A DNA stretch of 22,709 nucleotides from JAXMHB01 sp046346965 (GCA_046346965.1 JAXMHB010000031.1:1-22709); one strand, 5' to 3'; counted from the first letter of the stretch, positions 1-7,632 are shown. Program-made: numbers and translations. The notes: generated from the letters alone by a model not told the origin.

Positions 1-51
1 TTGTGGCGCACGCTCTGGCAGCAAGTCCTTGATTTTGCGCACCCAAGGCGA

Positions 52-67
52 TGGCACGCCGGTTGCA
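52..67 (+). promoter_or_regulatory. sigma-54 (-24/-12) promoter of glnA-ntrBC
   Basis: The sequence reads TGGCAC, five bases (GCCGG), then TTGCA. This matches the RpoN consensus TGGCAC-N5-TTGCa/t, with the invariant GG at 53-54 and GC at 65-66 separated by ten bases. Transcription would start near 77-79, about 30 bases before the glnA start codon. This is the arrangement of the NtrC-activated glnA promoters of enteric bacteria. NtrC sites would lie upstream and are mostly outside the window. Bases 1-51 hold no gene that I can support. Confidence 0.85.
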
Positions 68-107
68 GCACGTGCCGCGCACCCTACACCCTGCAGCGGA
101 GACCCCG

Positions 108-1517
108 ATGTCGATCGAAAAAGTCAAAAAACTCATCAAGGACCATGGCGTCAAATTCGCGGATCTGCGGTTCGCCGACATGAGCGGCCGCGAACAGCAT
201 TTGTCGATCCCCGCGCACACGGTGGACGACTCGGTGTTCGAGGACGGCAAGATGTTCGACGGCTCGTCGATTGCCGGCTGGAAGGGCATCAACGAGTCCG
301 ACATGGTGCTGCTGCCGGACGCCTCCACGGTGTTCCTCGATCCCTTCTCCGAGGAGCCGACGCTGGTGCTGCGCTGCGACGTGCTGGAACCGTCGACGAT
401 GCAGCCCTATTCGCGCTGCCCGCGCGGCATCGCCAAGCGCGCCGAAGCCTACCTGAAGGCCTCCGGCGTGGGTGACACCGCCTTCTTCGGACCGGAGCCG
501 GAATTCTTCATCTTCGACAGCGTGCGCTCGAACGCCTCGATGAACGGCAGCTTCTACGAGATCGACTCCGAGCAAGGCGCCTGGAACTCGGGCAAGGTCT
601 ACGAGCACGGCAACACCGGCCATCGCCCGGGCATCAAGGGCGGTTACTTCCCGACCGGCCCGGTGGATGCCTTCCAGGATCTGCGCGCCGCCATGTGTCT
701 GACGCTGGAAGCGCTCGGCATTCCGGTCGAGGTGCACCACTCGGAAGTGGCCACCGGCGGCCAGTGCGAGATCGGCACGCGCTTCAACACGCTGGTGAAG
801 AAGGCCGACGAACTGCTCACGCTGAAGTACGTGGTGAAGAACATCGCCCATCAGCACGGCCACACCGCCACCTTCATGCCGAAGCCGCTGGTGGGCGACA
901 ACGGCAGCGGCATGCACGTGCATCAGTCGATCGGCAAGGGCGGCAAGAATCTGTTCAGCGGCAACGAATACGGCGGACTGTCCAAGCTGGCGCTGCACTA
1001 CATCGCCGGCGTGTTCAAGCACGCGCGTGCGGTCAACGCCTTCACCAATTCGGGTACCAACAGCTACAAGCGCCTGGTGCCGGGCTTCGAGGCGCCGGTG
1101 CTGCTGGCCTACTCGGCGCGCAACCGTTCGGCCTCCTGCCGCATTCCGTGGGTGTCGAACCCGAAGGCGCGCCGCATCGAAGTGCGCTTCCCGGATGCGA
1201 TCAACTCGGGCTATCTGACCTTCACCGCGCTGATGATGGCCGGCCTCGACGGCATCAAGAACAAGCTCGACCCGGGCGCGCCCTCGGACAAGGATCTCTA
1301 CGACCTGCCGCCGGAAGAGGAGAAGCTGATCCCGACCGTGTGCCATTCGCTCGATCAGGCGCTGGAAGCGCTCGACGCCGACCGCGAGTTCCTCAAGGCC
1401 GGTGGCGTGATGAGCGATGACTTCATCGACGGCTACATCGAGCTCAAGATGAAGGAAGTGACCGCGCTGCGTATGCACACGCACCCGGTCGAAGTGCTGC
1501 AGTACTACTCGATCTGA
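108..1517 (+). CDS. glnA: glutamine synthetase type I
   Basis: Glutamine synthetase makes glutamine from glutamate, ammonia and ATP in the cytoplasm and is the entry point of nitrogen assimilation. The 469-residue protein has the usual GSI-beta length (about 468). Recognisable segments are the N-terminal beta-grasp domain with FDGSSIAGWKGI, the metal and substrate motif EPEFFIFD, the ATP-binding block GQCEIGTRF, NGSGMHVHQS, the NRSASCRIP arginine motif, and DLYDLPPEE. The tyrosine in the last motif is the conserved adenylylation site, so GlnE-type control is expected. I chose ATG 108 because GGAG at 98-101 sits six bases upstream; the frame is open from 51, but the extra residues are not GlnA-like. 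ntrB follows after 6 bp. Confidence 0.97.
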   Translation: MSIEKVKKLIKDHGVKFADLRFADMSGREQHLSIPAHTVDDSVFEDGKMFDGSSIAGWKGINESDMVLLPDASTVFLDPFSEEPTLVLRCDVLEPSTMQPYSRCPRGIAKRAEAYLKASGVGDTAFFGPEPEFFIFDSVRSNASMNGSFYEIDSEQGAWNSGKVYEHGNTGHRPGIKGGYFPTGPVDAFQDLRAAMCLTLEALGIPVEVHHSEVATGGQCEIGTRFNTLVKKADELLTLKYVVKNIAHQHGHTATFMPKPLVGDNGSGMHVHQSIGKGGKNLFSGNEYGGLSKLALHYIAGVFKHARAVNAFTNSGTNSYKRLVPGFEAPVLLAYSARNRSASCRIPWVSNPKARRIEVRFPDAINSGYLTFTALMMAGLDGIKNKLDPGAPSDKDLYDLPPEEEKLIPTVCHSLDQALEALDADREFLKAGGVMSDDFIDGYIELKMKEVTALRMHTHPVEVLQYYSI

Positions 1518-1523
1518 TCGGCC

Positions 1524-2642
1524 ATGACCCCGGCCGGGCTGCTGCGCGCGGTGGTTCGTCGGGCCCACAGCGGCCCGGTCGGAGAGTCCTCGGAGAGCAG
1601 CGGCGCGCTGGCGCAGGCCAACGCGCTGCTCGATCAGTTGCACACGCCGCTGGCGGTCGTCGACCCCAGCGGCGTCATTGTCTATGCCAATGGCGCCCTT
1701 ACCGAGGCGCACTGCGAACGCCGCGTGGTCGGCGGTCCGCTGGCGGCGCTGGCGCTGGGCGAGCACCCGCTCCCCAAACTGGTGCACAGAGTCCATGAGC
1801 AGCGCGAGCGCATCGTCGCCCGGCGCCTGCTGTTGGAATTGCGGCGCGAGGCGCCCAAGCGCTTTGACGTCGCCATCAGCCCTTTTCTCTGGCAGCAGCA
1901 GGCCTGCGTGCTGCTGGAACTGCATGCGCTGGTCGAGCACGATCAGGACCTCGGCGAAGGCGTGATCTCGGCGCCGGAACCGGCGGCGCAGCAGATGGCG
2001 CGGGCGCTGGCCCACGAGATCAAGAATCCGCTGGCCGGCCTGCATGGCGCCGCCCAGCTGCTGGAACGCGAGCTGCCCACCAAGGCGCTCAAGGAATACA
2101 CCGAGGTGATCCGCGCCGAGGCCGACCGCATCCGGCGGCTGGTCGATCGCCTGCTGCAAAAACCCGATGTCGGCCATGCCGGTCAGCGCTTCAATGTGCA
2201 TGAGGTGCTGGAGCGCGTGCGCACGCTGATCAGTGCCGAGGCCGGCGGCCGCGCCGAGGTGATCCGCGACTACGATCCCAGCCTGCCGGATCTGGACGGC
2301 CAGCCGGATCGATTGACGCAGGCGCTGCTGAATCTGGCGCGCAATGCCCTGCAGTCCGGCGCGCGCACGCTCAGGCTGCGCACGCGCGCCGAGCGCCGGG
2401 CGCGCATTGGCGATCAAACCGTGCGTCTGGCGCTGCGCATCGACGTGGTCGACGACGGCCCCGGCGTGCCCGAATCGCTGCGCGAGAGCCTGTTTCTGCC
2501 CTTTGTTACCGGTCGCGACGACGGCACCGGACTCGGCCTGCCGGTCGCGCTGGCGATCGCGCGCGAGCACGGCGGCACGCTGGCCTTCGTCTCGCGCCCG
2601 GGTTCCACCACCTTCAGCCTGCTGATTCCGGTGCAGCCATGA
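1524..2642 (+). CDS. glnL: nitrogen regulation sensor kinase NtrB
   Basis: NtrB phosphorylates or dephosphorylates NtrC according to the uridylylation state of PII. The 372-residue soluble protein begins with a PAS-like segment (about residues 30-135, starting near LAVVDPSGVIVYANG). The H-box ALAHEIKNPLAGLHGAAQLL follows, with the phosphorylated histidine at about residue 164. The N-box region is LLNLARNALQS (about 268-278) and the G boxes are DDGPGVPESLRE (about 310-321) and GTGLGLPVALAI (about 334-345). No membrane segments are visible, as expected for NtrB. The gene starts 6 bp after glnA, so translation is probably coupled and expression follows the sigma-54 promoter. Its length is slightly above the E. 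coli protein (349) because of a longer N-terminus. Confidence 0.94.
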   Translation: MTPAGLLRAVVRRAHSGPVGESSESSGALAQANALLDQLHTPLAVVDPSGVIVYANGALTEAHCERRVVGGPLAALALGEHPLPKLVHRVHEQRERIVARRLLLELRREAPKRFDVAISPFLWQQQACVLLELHALVEHDQDLGEGVISAPEPAAQQMARALAHEIKNPLAGLHGAAQLLERELPTKALKEYTEVIRAEADRIRRLVDRLLQKPDVGHAGQRFNVHEVLERVRTLISAEAGGRAEVIRDYDPSLPDLDGQPDRLTQALLNLARNALQSGARTLRLRTRAERRARIGDQTVRLALRIDVVDDGPGVPESLRESLFLPFVTGRDDGTGLGLPVALAIAREHGGTLAFVSRPGSTTFSLLIPVQP

Positions 2643-2715
2643 GGGCGCGTGTACTGTGCGCACGGTGCGCTCAGCGCTCGCCAAGGCCGTTCCCCCAGAA
2701 CCACGCGGAGCACCC

Positions 2716-4122
2716 ATGAGCGCCCAACTGCATCCGCACCCCGCGTCACGTCGCACCGTCTGGCTGGTCGACGACGATCGCTCGATCCGCTTCGTGCTGG
2801 AAAAAGCGCTGGCCGGCGCCGGCTTTGCCGTCGAGAGCTTCGACGCCGCCGAACCGGCGCTGCGCGCGCTGCATGCGCGCCGCCCGGATCTGGTGTTCAC
2901 CGATGTGCGCATGCCCGGCATGGACGGCATGGCCTTCCTGGAGAAGCTCAGCGAGCGCGCGGCGCAGGTGCCGGTGGTGGTGATGAGTGCCTACACCGAT
3001 CTGCCGAGCACGGTGGCCGCCTTCCATCGCGGCGCCTTCGACTATCTGCCCAAGCCCTTCGACATCGATGTGGCCATCGACATGGCCCAGCGCGCCACCG
3101 CACGCGAGGCGCCGGCGGCCGAAACCGACTGGTCGGACGAGGGACTGGTGGGCGACACGCCCTCGATGCGCGAGGTGTTTCGCGCCATCGGCCGGCTGTC
3201 GCGCGCCGATCTGTCGGTGCTGATCACCGGCGAAACCGGCACCGGCAAGGAATTGATCGCGCGCGCGCTGCATCGGCACAGCCCGCGCGCCAACGGCCCC
3301 TTTATCGCGCTGAACACCGCGGCGATCGCGCCGGAGCTGCTGGAAAGCGAACTCTTCGGCCACGAACAAGGCGCCTTCACCGGCGCCACCCGCCGTCACC
3401 AGGGCCGCTTCGAACAGGCCGAGCGCGGGACGCTGTTTCTGGACGAGATCGGCGATATGCCGCTGGCACTGCAAACGCGCCTGCTGCGGGTGCTGGCCGA
3501 GGGCGAGTTCTACCGCGTCGGCGGGCGCGAGCTGATCCGTGCCGATGTGCGGGTGATCGCCGCGACCCACCAGAATTTGCGCGCCAAGGTCGAGCGCGGC
3601 GAGTTCCGCGCCGATCTGCTGCATCGGCTCGATGTGGTGCGCATCCATCTGCCGCCGCTGCGCGAGCGTGCCGCCGACGTGCCGCGGCTGGCCGAGCGCT
3701 TTCTGGTGGAATCAGCGCGCGAGATGCGCGTGCCGCCCAAGCAGATCTCGGCCGACGCCGTGCGCGCGCTGAGCCGCTATCCCTGGCCCGGCAATGTGCG
3801 CGAGCTGCGCAATCTCTGTCAGCGACTGGCGCTGATGGCGCCCGGCGCGCTGATCCTGCAGGGCGATCTGCCGGAGGAAGTACGCCGCGTCGAGGCCGCG
3901 CCCAGCGTCGATGCCGGCTGGCTGAAGCCGCTGGCGGATTGGGCGCGCCAGCAGCTCGACAGCGATCAACCGGATCTGCTCGAAAACGCCAAGGCGAGTC
4001 TGGAGCAAGTGCTGTTCGACGAGGCACTCAAGCTCACCGGCGGTGATCGCCAGCAGGCCGCCCGGCGCCTGGGCTGCGGGCGCAACACGCTGACCCGCAA
4101 GCTCGGACCGAAGAAGCGATAG
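2716..4122 (+). CDS. glnG: nitrogen regulator NtrC, sigma-54 activator
   Basis: NtrC, once phosphorylated by NtrB, opens RpoN promoters such as that of glnA. The 468-residue protein has three domains. The receiver has the acidic cluster VDDD near residues 18-21, the phospho-acceptor D63 in FTDVRMPGMDG, and K113 in LPKPFD. The AAA+ domain has Walker A GETGTGKE (172-179), the sigma-54 loop GAFTGA (219-224) and Walker B GTLFLDEIGDM. The C-terminus is a FIS-type helix-turn-helix (about 430-465, GGDRQQAARRLGCGRNTLTR). ATG 2716 is preferred over the in-frame GTG at 2656 because GGAG lies at 2707-2710, and because the shorter product has the typical NtrC length. The gap after ntrB is 73 bp. Confidence 0.95.
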   Translation: MSAQLHPHPASRRTVWLVDDDRSIRFVLEKALAGAGFAVESFDAAEPALRALHARRPDLVFTDVRMPGMDGMAFLEKLSERAAQVPVVVMSAYTDLPSTVAAFHRGAFDYLPKPFDIDVAIDMAQRATAREAPAAETDWSDEGLVGDTPSMREVFRAIGRLSRADLSVLITGETGTGKELIARALHRHSPRANGPFIALNTAAIAPELLESELFGHEQGAFTGATRRHQGRFEQAERGTLFLDEIGDMPLALQTRLLRVLAEGEFYRVGGRELIRADVRVIAATHQNLRAKVERGEFRADLLHRLDVVRIHLPPLRERAADVPRLAERFLVESAREMRVPPKQISADAVRALSRYPWPGNVRELRNLCQRLALMAPGALILQGDLPEEVRRVEAAPSVDAGWLKPLADWARQQLDSDQPDLLENAKASLEQVLFDEALKLTGGDRQQAARRLGCGRNTLTRKLGPKKR

Positions 4123-4200
4123 CGCCGGCCAGCTTGCCGCGATCCGACGGACGCGGGATAGTGGCCCGGATCAGCGCAGCAGGCCTGAAGGTAACGAGCA

Positions 4201-4539
4201 ATGACGGCAAGCATCGATATCAGCGATATGCGCAGCAACGCCGGCGTCGCGGCGCAGCTGCTCAAGGCGCTGGCCAATGAGCACCGGCTGCTGGTGCTGT
4301 GCTATCTGCTGGAGGGCGAGCGCTCGGTCGGTCAGCTGAACGCCGAACTCGATCTCAGCCAGTCCGCCCTGTCCCAGCATCTGGCGGTGTTGCGCAAGGA
4401 CGGGCTGGTCAGCACCCGGCGCGAAGCGCAAACCATCTACTACCGCGTCGCCAGCCCGGCGGTCACGCGCGTGCTGACCGCCCTGCATGATGTCTATTGC
4501 CTGCCGCGCGACGCCCAGGCGCAAGCCTCAGCGCAGTAA
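4201..4539 (+). CDS. ArsR-family repressor, BigR/SqrR-like persulfide sensor
   Basis: This is a 112-residue winged-helix transcription factor of the ArsR/SmtB type. The recognition region LDLSQSALSQHLAVLRKDGL (residues 50-69) and the wing (STRREAQTIYYRVAS) are clear. The only cysteines are C34 (LVLCYLLEGE) and C100 (DVYCLPRD), 66 residues apart. In BigR (C42/C108) and SqrR (C41/C107) the reactive cysteines are also 66 apart; these proteins sense hydrogen sulfide or sulfane sulfur by forming a polysulfide bridge. The metal-binding ELCVCDL box of arsenic-sensing ArsR is absent. The start has GAAGGT at 4187-4192. No sulfide-oxidation gene (SQR, sulfur dioxygenase, YeeE-type transporter) is adjacent, so the target is not visible here. 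Its end overlaps the convergent neighbour by 12 bp. Confidence 0.88.
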   Translation: MTASIDISDMRSNAGVAAQLLKALANEHRLLVLCYLLEGERSVGQLNAELDLSQSALSQHLAVLRKDGLVSTRREAQTIYYRVASPAVTRVLTALHDVYCLPRDAQAQASAQ

Positions 4540-5742
4540 GGGCGTATCCAGCGATTTCAGCTTGCCGCCCGCGATCTTTTCAGCCGCAGCGATGAACTCG
4601 GCGGTGCTGACCTTGCGCAAACGCATCAGCTGTCGGGTCAGATCGTCGATGTGCTTGCGGCCCTGGGTCTTGCGCTGGATTTCCTGGTCCAGATCGACAA
4701 ACAGCAGCACCGCGCGCGCGGTGGTTTCGGCGCTGGATCGCGGCGTGCGCAGCGTCTTGACCGACTTGCCCCAGTCGCGCAACCACTCCAGCGTGCGCTG
4801 ATAGCGCGCATCGGTGGTGCCGCCGGTGCGATGCATCAACTCCACGCCGTAGAACTCGGCGATGCCTTCGGCGATCCAGTCGTCGTTGTCGGCCTCACCG
4901 CGGATGCGCGTGATCACGTGGGTCAACTCATGCAGCAGCGTGCTGGTGGCGTTCTCGCTCACCATCGGGCGGTCCAGATGCAAGTACAGCGAGCGCGGTG
5001 CCGACAGGCCGCCGCGCCACATCGGGTCGGGCGCCGACACGATCAGGATTTTCGGCGGCAGCGCGCCGAAGGCGTCTTTCATCGCCGGCAGGTTGTAGTT
5101 GAGAAAAGCCAGCATGTCCATGCGCCGCATGCCCTCGTCCTTGGGCGCGGCCAACGCCACCTCGGTGCCGGCGATGACCTCGCGACGGGTACCGATCTCG
5201 CCGACCAGCATCCAGCCGACCGGCCGATCAAAACGCCGGTCTGGATCGTCCACCAGAAAGCTGCCGTCGGGATGGGCAAGGTAGGGCGTATCGAGGTGCC
5301 ACTGCGCCGGTACATCCAAATGCAGCCGCGCACGCGATTCAGCGCCCTTGGCAGAGCGCACGCGCGCACTGGGGAACACGCGATCGCCGCGGAACAGCGC
5401 CCAGTCACCCGGGAAATAGCTGCGGTAAGTGCCGTTGGAACGCTGCTCGTCGATGCGCACGCGCCAGCGCAGGGTGCCGCCACCCGGCGGCGGCGTCCAC
5501 AGCGCCCGCGCGCCCTTGATCTGCAAATCACCGTCGGCGCGGATCTCGCTGTAGGCGCTGCCGAACTTGAGATCCAGCTGCTTGACCTGCTCGGAACCCT
5601 TGCCCAGCGTCAGCGAACCGCGCGCGCTGTGGGTACGCGCATCGAAAGACAGCGTCCAGTCCACCTCGTAGTGCGCAGCCGCAGCCTTGCCGGCGAGCAG
5701 ACACAGCAGTAGCGAGATCCAATATCGGGCCATCGTCGGCAT
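4528..5742 (-). CDS. secreted HExxH metallopeptidase-like protein
   Basis: This 404-residue protein has an N-terminal signal peptide (hydrophobic ISLLLCLLAGKAAAA), so it is probably periplasmic or exported. The first ~200 residues look beta-rich and match no family that I recognise. The C-terminal half carries the zinc motif HELTH at 271-275, then DDWIAEGIAEFYG. E292 is a candidate third ligand, as in gluzincin-type (M1/M61-like) peptidases. The catalytic motif is seen directly; the family assignment is inference, and the domain order resembles M61-type proteins only loosely. The start is uncertain: ATG 5742 or ATG 5733, with AGGA at 5746-5749 serving either poorly. The stop lies inside the 3' end of the convergent arsR-type gene. 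No partner gene is evident. Confidence 0.75.
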   Translation of the reverse strand: MPTMARYWISLLLCLLAGKAAAAHYEVDWTLSFDARTHSARGSLTLGKGSEQVKQLDLKFGSAYSEIRADGDLQIKGARALWTPPPGGGTLRWRVRIDEQRSNGTYRSYFPGDWALFRGDRVFPSARVRSAKGAESRARLHLDVPAQWHLDTPYLAHPDGSFLVDDPDRRFDRPVGWMLVGEIGTRREVIAGTEVALAAPKDEGMRRMDMLAFLNYNLPAMKDAFGALPPKILIVSAPDPMWRGGLSAPRSLYLHLDRPMVSENATSTLLHELTHVITRIRGEADNDDWIAEGIAEFYGVELMHRTGGTTDARYQRTLEWLRDWGKSVKTLRTPRSSAETTARAVLLFVDLDQEIQRKTQGRKHIDDLTRQLMRLRKVSTAEFIAAAEKIAGGKLKSLDTPLLR

Positions 5743-5845
5743 CCATCCTGAGAGTGTGCGCAGTCTGCCACTGCGAGGATTAAGGGAGTTCTAGCGAACG
5801 CCTGCCCGGCAGGGAGCAGAGGCGGGGAAAAGGGGCAGGGGTCAG

Positions 5846-6001
5846 GGGACCAACTGTGCCGCCATTACCGGCACTGTCGCCGATAGCAACCTCCATCTCT
5901 TGACTCTCGGCGCGCTTGCAGACTCCACACCCCGTGACACGACGGCGCCACGCAAGCGCTGCAGTGCTGGTCCCCTGCCCCCTGCCCCGCCTTTGCTCGC
6001 G
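5846..6001 (+). repeat. ~160-bp direct repeat, copy 1
   Basis: It runs from GGGACCAACTGTGCCGCC to CTTTGCTCGCG. It is nearly identical to the copy at 6008-6168; offsets of 160-162 bases reflect small indels (for example CACCCCGTGACAC here against CGCCCTGACAC there). Confidence 0.85.
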
Positions 6002-6007
6002 GGTCAA

Positions 6008-6168
6008 GGGACCAACTGTGCCGCCATTACCGGCACTGTCGCCGATAGCAACCTCCATCTCTTGACTCTCGGCGCGCTTGCAGACTCCACGCCCTGACAC
6101 GACGGCGCCACGCAAGCGCTGCGGTGCTGGTCCCCTGCCCCCTGACCCCTGCCCCGCCTTTGCTCGCG
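6008..6168 (+). repeat. ~160-bp direct repeat, copy 2
   Basis: This is the second tandem copy, with the same start (GGGACCAACTG) and end (GCTCGCG). It has an extra CTGACCC insertion in the pyrimidine-rich tail. The close identity of the two copies points to a recent duplication or gene conversion. Confidence 0.85.
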
Positions 6169-6336
6169 ACGCAGCCGCTACGAGCTACCTTGCCGGCAGG
6201 CGCCGGACAGTCCCGCATCTGCCCCTACACTGCTTTAGGGAATCCACCGACGCGCGCTATGCTGCAAGGGTGGTTAACGATGTTGAATGGGGTGAGAGAG
6301 CGGTTCCGTCACGAGCATCCAACCGGGGGGCGTACC

Positions 6337-7134
6337 ATGCGGCAGCTTTGGGTGGTGTTGTGCAGCGTGATCACATGGATGGGGCTGGCGAGCACGCCGG
6401 TCCAGGCTGACGAGATCGAAATCCGCGCCGACGAATGGCTGCCGTACAACGGCGGCACCAACCTGAAGCCGCCCGGCTACATGATCGAAATGGCCATCGC
6501 CATTGCCGCCCGCAACGGTCACACCATCGATTACCGCCACATGCCCTGGGATGCCGCCAAGTCTGCGGTGCGCGACGGCCAGTTCGACTGCGTGGTCGGC
6601 GCCTACGCCTCCGAAGCCGAGGGCATGGCCGTGCCCAAACGCGGCTGGGGCAAAGCCAACAACGCCTTTTTTGCCTTGAACGACAGCCAGTGGCGCTACA
6701 CCGGCATGGACAGCCTCAAGTCGGTGCGCATCGGCGTGGTGGATGGCTATGACTACGACGATGGCGAGTTCGACGCCTACATCGAGGCCAATCGCAACGA
6801 CCCGAGCAAGGTCGTCGTGGTCCCGGTGGTCGGGCGCGCCATCGTCAAACTGATCGCCCGGCTGTTCGGTAAGCAGATCGACGTGTTCCTCGAAGACACC
6901 AACGTCGCCGCCAGCGGCTTTGCCCAGGCCAAGGTCGAACCCGGCCGTATCGTGCAGGTGGGCGCACTCGGTGAGCCGGAAGACGTGTACATCGCCTGCA
7001 CTAACAACGCCAAGGGCCAGCAATACGTGCAGATGTTCGATCAGGGCCTCGATCAGCTCGCCAGCAGCGGCGAACTGGCGCGCATCCTGGCGCACTACGG
7101 CGTAGCCGACTGGACCAAGAACGTCGAGCGCTAG
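6337..7134 (+). CDS. periplasmic solute-binding protein, family 3
   Basis: The 265-residue protein has a clear signal peptide (MRQLWVVLCSV...STPVQA, cleavage before DEIEIRADEW). The mature part has the two-lobe pattern of the SBP_bac_3 family, which binds amino acids and related small solutes: EWLPYNGG, GYMIEMAIAIAARNG, the MPWDAAKSAVRDGQFDCVVG segment, then SVRIGVVDGYDYDDGEFDAY for the second lobe. No permease or ATPase gene is nearby, so it may serve a distant transporter or act as a sensor. I chose ATG 6337 because it opens directly onto the signal peptide and follows a G-rich stretch; an upstream ATG at 6259 would add residues unlike a leader. The gene is bracketed by repeat elements on both sides. 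Confidence 0.85.
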   Translation: MRQLWVVLCSVITWMGLASTPVQADEIEIRADEWLPYNGGTNLKPPGYMIEMAIAIAARNGHTIDYRHMPWDAAKSAVRDGQFDCVVGAYASEAEGMAVPKRGWGKANNAFFALNDSQWRYTGMDSLKSVRIGVVDGYDYDDGEFDAYIEANRNDPSKVVVVPVVGRAIVKLIARLFGKQIDVFLEDTNVAASGFAQAKVEPGRIVQVGALGEPEDVYIACTNNAKGQQYVQMFDQGLDQLASSGELARILAHYGVADWTKNVER

Positions 7135-7143
7135 GGGCAAAAC

Positions 7144-7206
7144 GGGGCTCGGGGCTCGGGGCTCGGGACGCGGGACCCGGGACCCGGGACGCGGGACTCG
7201 GGACTC
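7144..7206 (-). repeat. heptamer array, left inverted arm (9 units)
   Basis: There are nine perfectly phased 7-base units: GGGGCTC three times, then GGGACGC, GGGACCC twice, GGGACGC and GGGACTC twice. Their reverse complements (GAGCCCC, GCGTCCC, GGGTCCC, GAGTCCC) are the unit variants of the right-hand array at 7633-7884, so the two arrays face each other. Confidence 0.9.
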
Positions 7207-7280
7207 GGCTGCACCCGGCTCGTCCCACAGGGGCGCCACCGCCCTCCGCTGGATGCACACACCGGCTATGCCGTCGACGC

Positions 7281-7595
7281 GTCGAGCTTTTTCACTGGCG
7301 TGGCATGGTTGAAGCTGAACAAGCCGAGCTTTTTCACTCACGCGGCATGGTTGAAGCTGAACGAGCCGAGCTTTTTCACTCACGCGGCATGGTTGAAGCT
7401 GAACAAGCCGAGTTTTTTCATTGACGCGGCATGGTTGAAGCTGAACGAGCCGAGCTTTTTCATTGCCGCGGCATGGTTGAAGCTGAACGAGCCGAGCTTT
7501 TTCATTGCCGCGTCGAGCTTTTTCACTCACGCGTCGAGCTTTTTCACTCACGCGCCGAGCTTTTTTGCTCACGCGTCGAGCTTTTTCGTAGCCAC
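7281..7595 (+). repeat. fifteen tandem 21-bp modules of two types
   Basis: The 315-bp block divides exactly into fifteen 21-base modules. Type A is GGCATGGTTGAAGCTGAAC plus RA (five copies, at 7302, 7344, 7386, 7428 and 7470). Type B is GYCGAGCTTTTTCACTCACG plus C (ten copies, with variation after the T-run). The order is B, then AB five times, then four more B. Each AB pair places AAGCT and AGCTT about ten bases apart, followed by a T-run. The 21-base period keeps reading frames open without real coding evidence. An 11-base perfect inverted repeat flanks the block (7227-7237 ACAGGGGCGCC and 7596-7606 GGCGCCCCTGT). Confidence 0.9.
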
Positions 7596-7632
7596 GGCGC
7601 CCCTGTCTCGCTCTGGGGGAACCCTTGAACCA

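Larger units (their letters stand above)
5799..6207. repeat. GC-rich element with inverted ends and internal direct repeats
   Basis: The 594-bp gap between the two genes here is largely filled by this element. The left part (about 5799-5852) contains GCCTGCCCGGCAGGG, then GAGGCGGGG, AGGGGCAGGGGTCAGGGG and ACCA. The right part (about 6127-6207) contains the near reverse complement: TGGTCCCCTGCCCCCTGACC, GCCCCGCCT, then TTGCCGGCAGGC. Between them are two direct copies of a ~160-bp unit. There is no ORF with coding character inside. The layout resembles a non-autonomous, MITE-like or REP-like element rather than a gene. Confidence 0.65.

Noticed and set aside
84..2930. 948-residue open frame on the minus strand opposite glnA, ntrB and ntrC
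   Set aside because: It mirrors three certain genes. Long antisense frames are expected at this GC content, and the translation is Arg/His/Gln/Ala-rich without domains.
4141..4172. Inverted repeat GATCCG...CGGATC upstream of the ArsR-type gene as an operator
   Set aside because: The arms are only 6 bases with a 20-base gap, unlike the AT-rich operators of this regulator group; too weak to call.
6226..6263. Sigma-70 promoter for the solute-binding protein gene (TACACT or TATGCT as -10)
   Set aside because: Neither has an acceptable -35 at 16-18 bases, so I could not choose between them.
7281..7595. CRISPR array
   Set aside because: The units are contiguous 21-base modules without unique spacers, and there are no cas genes.
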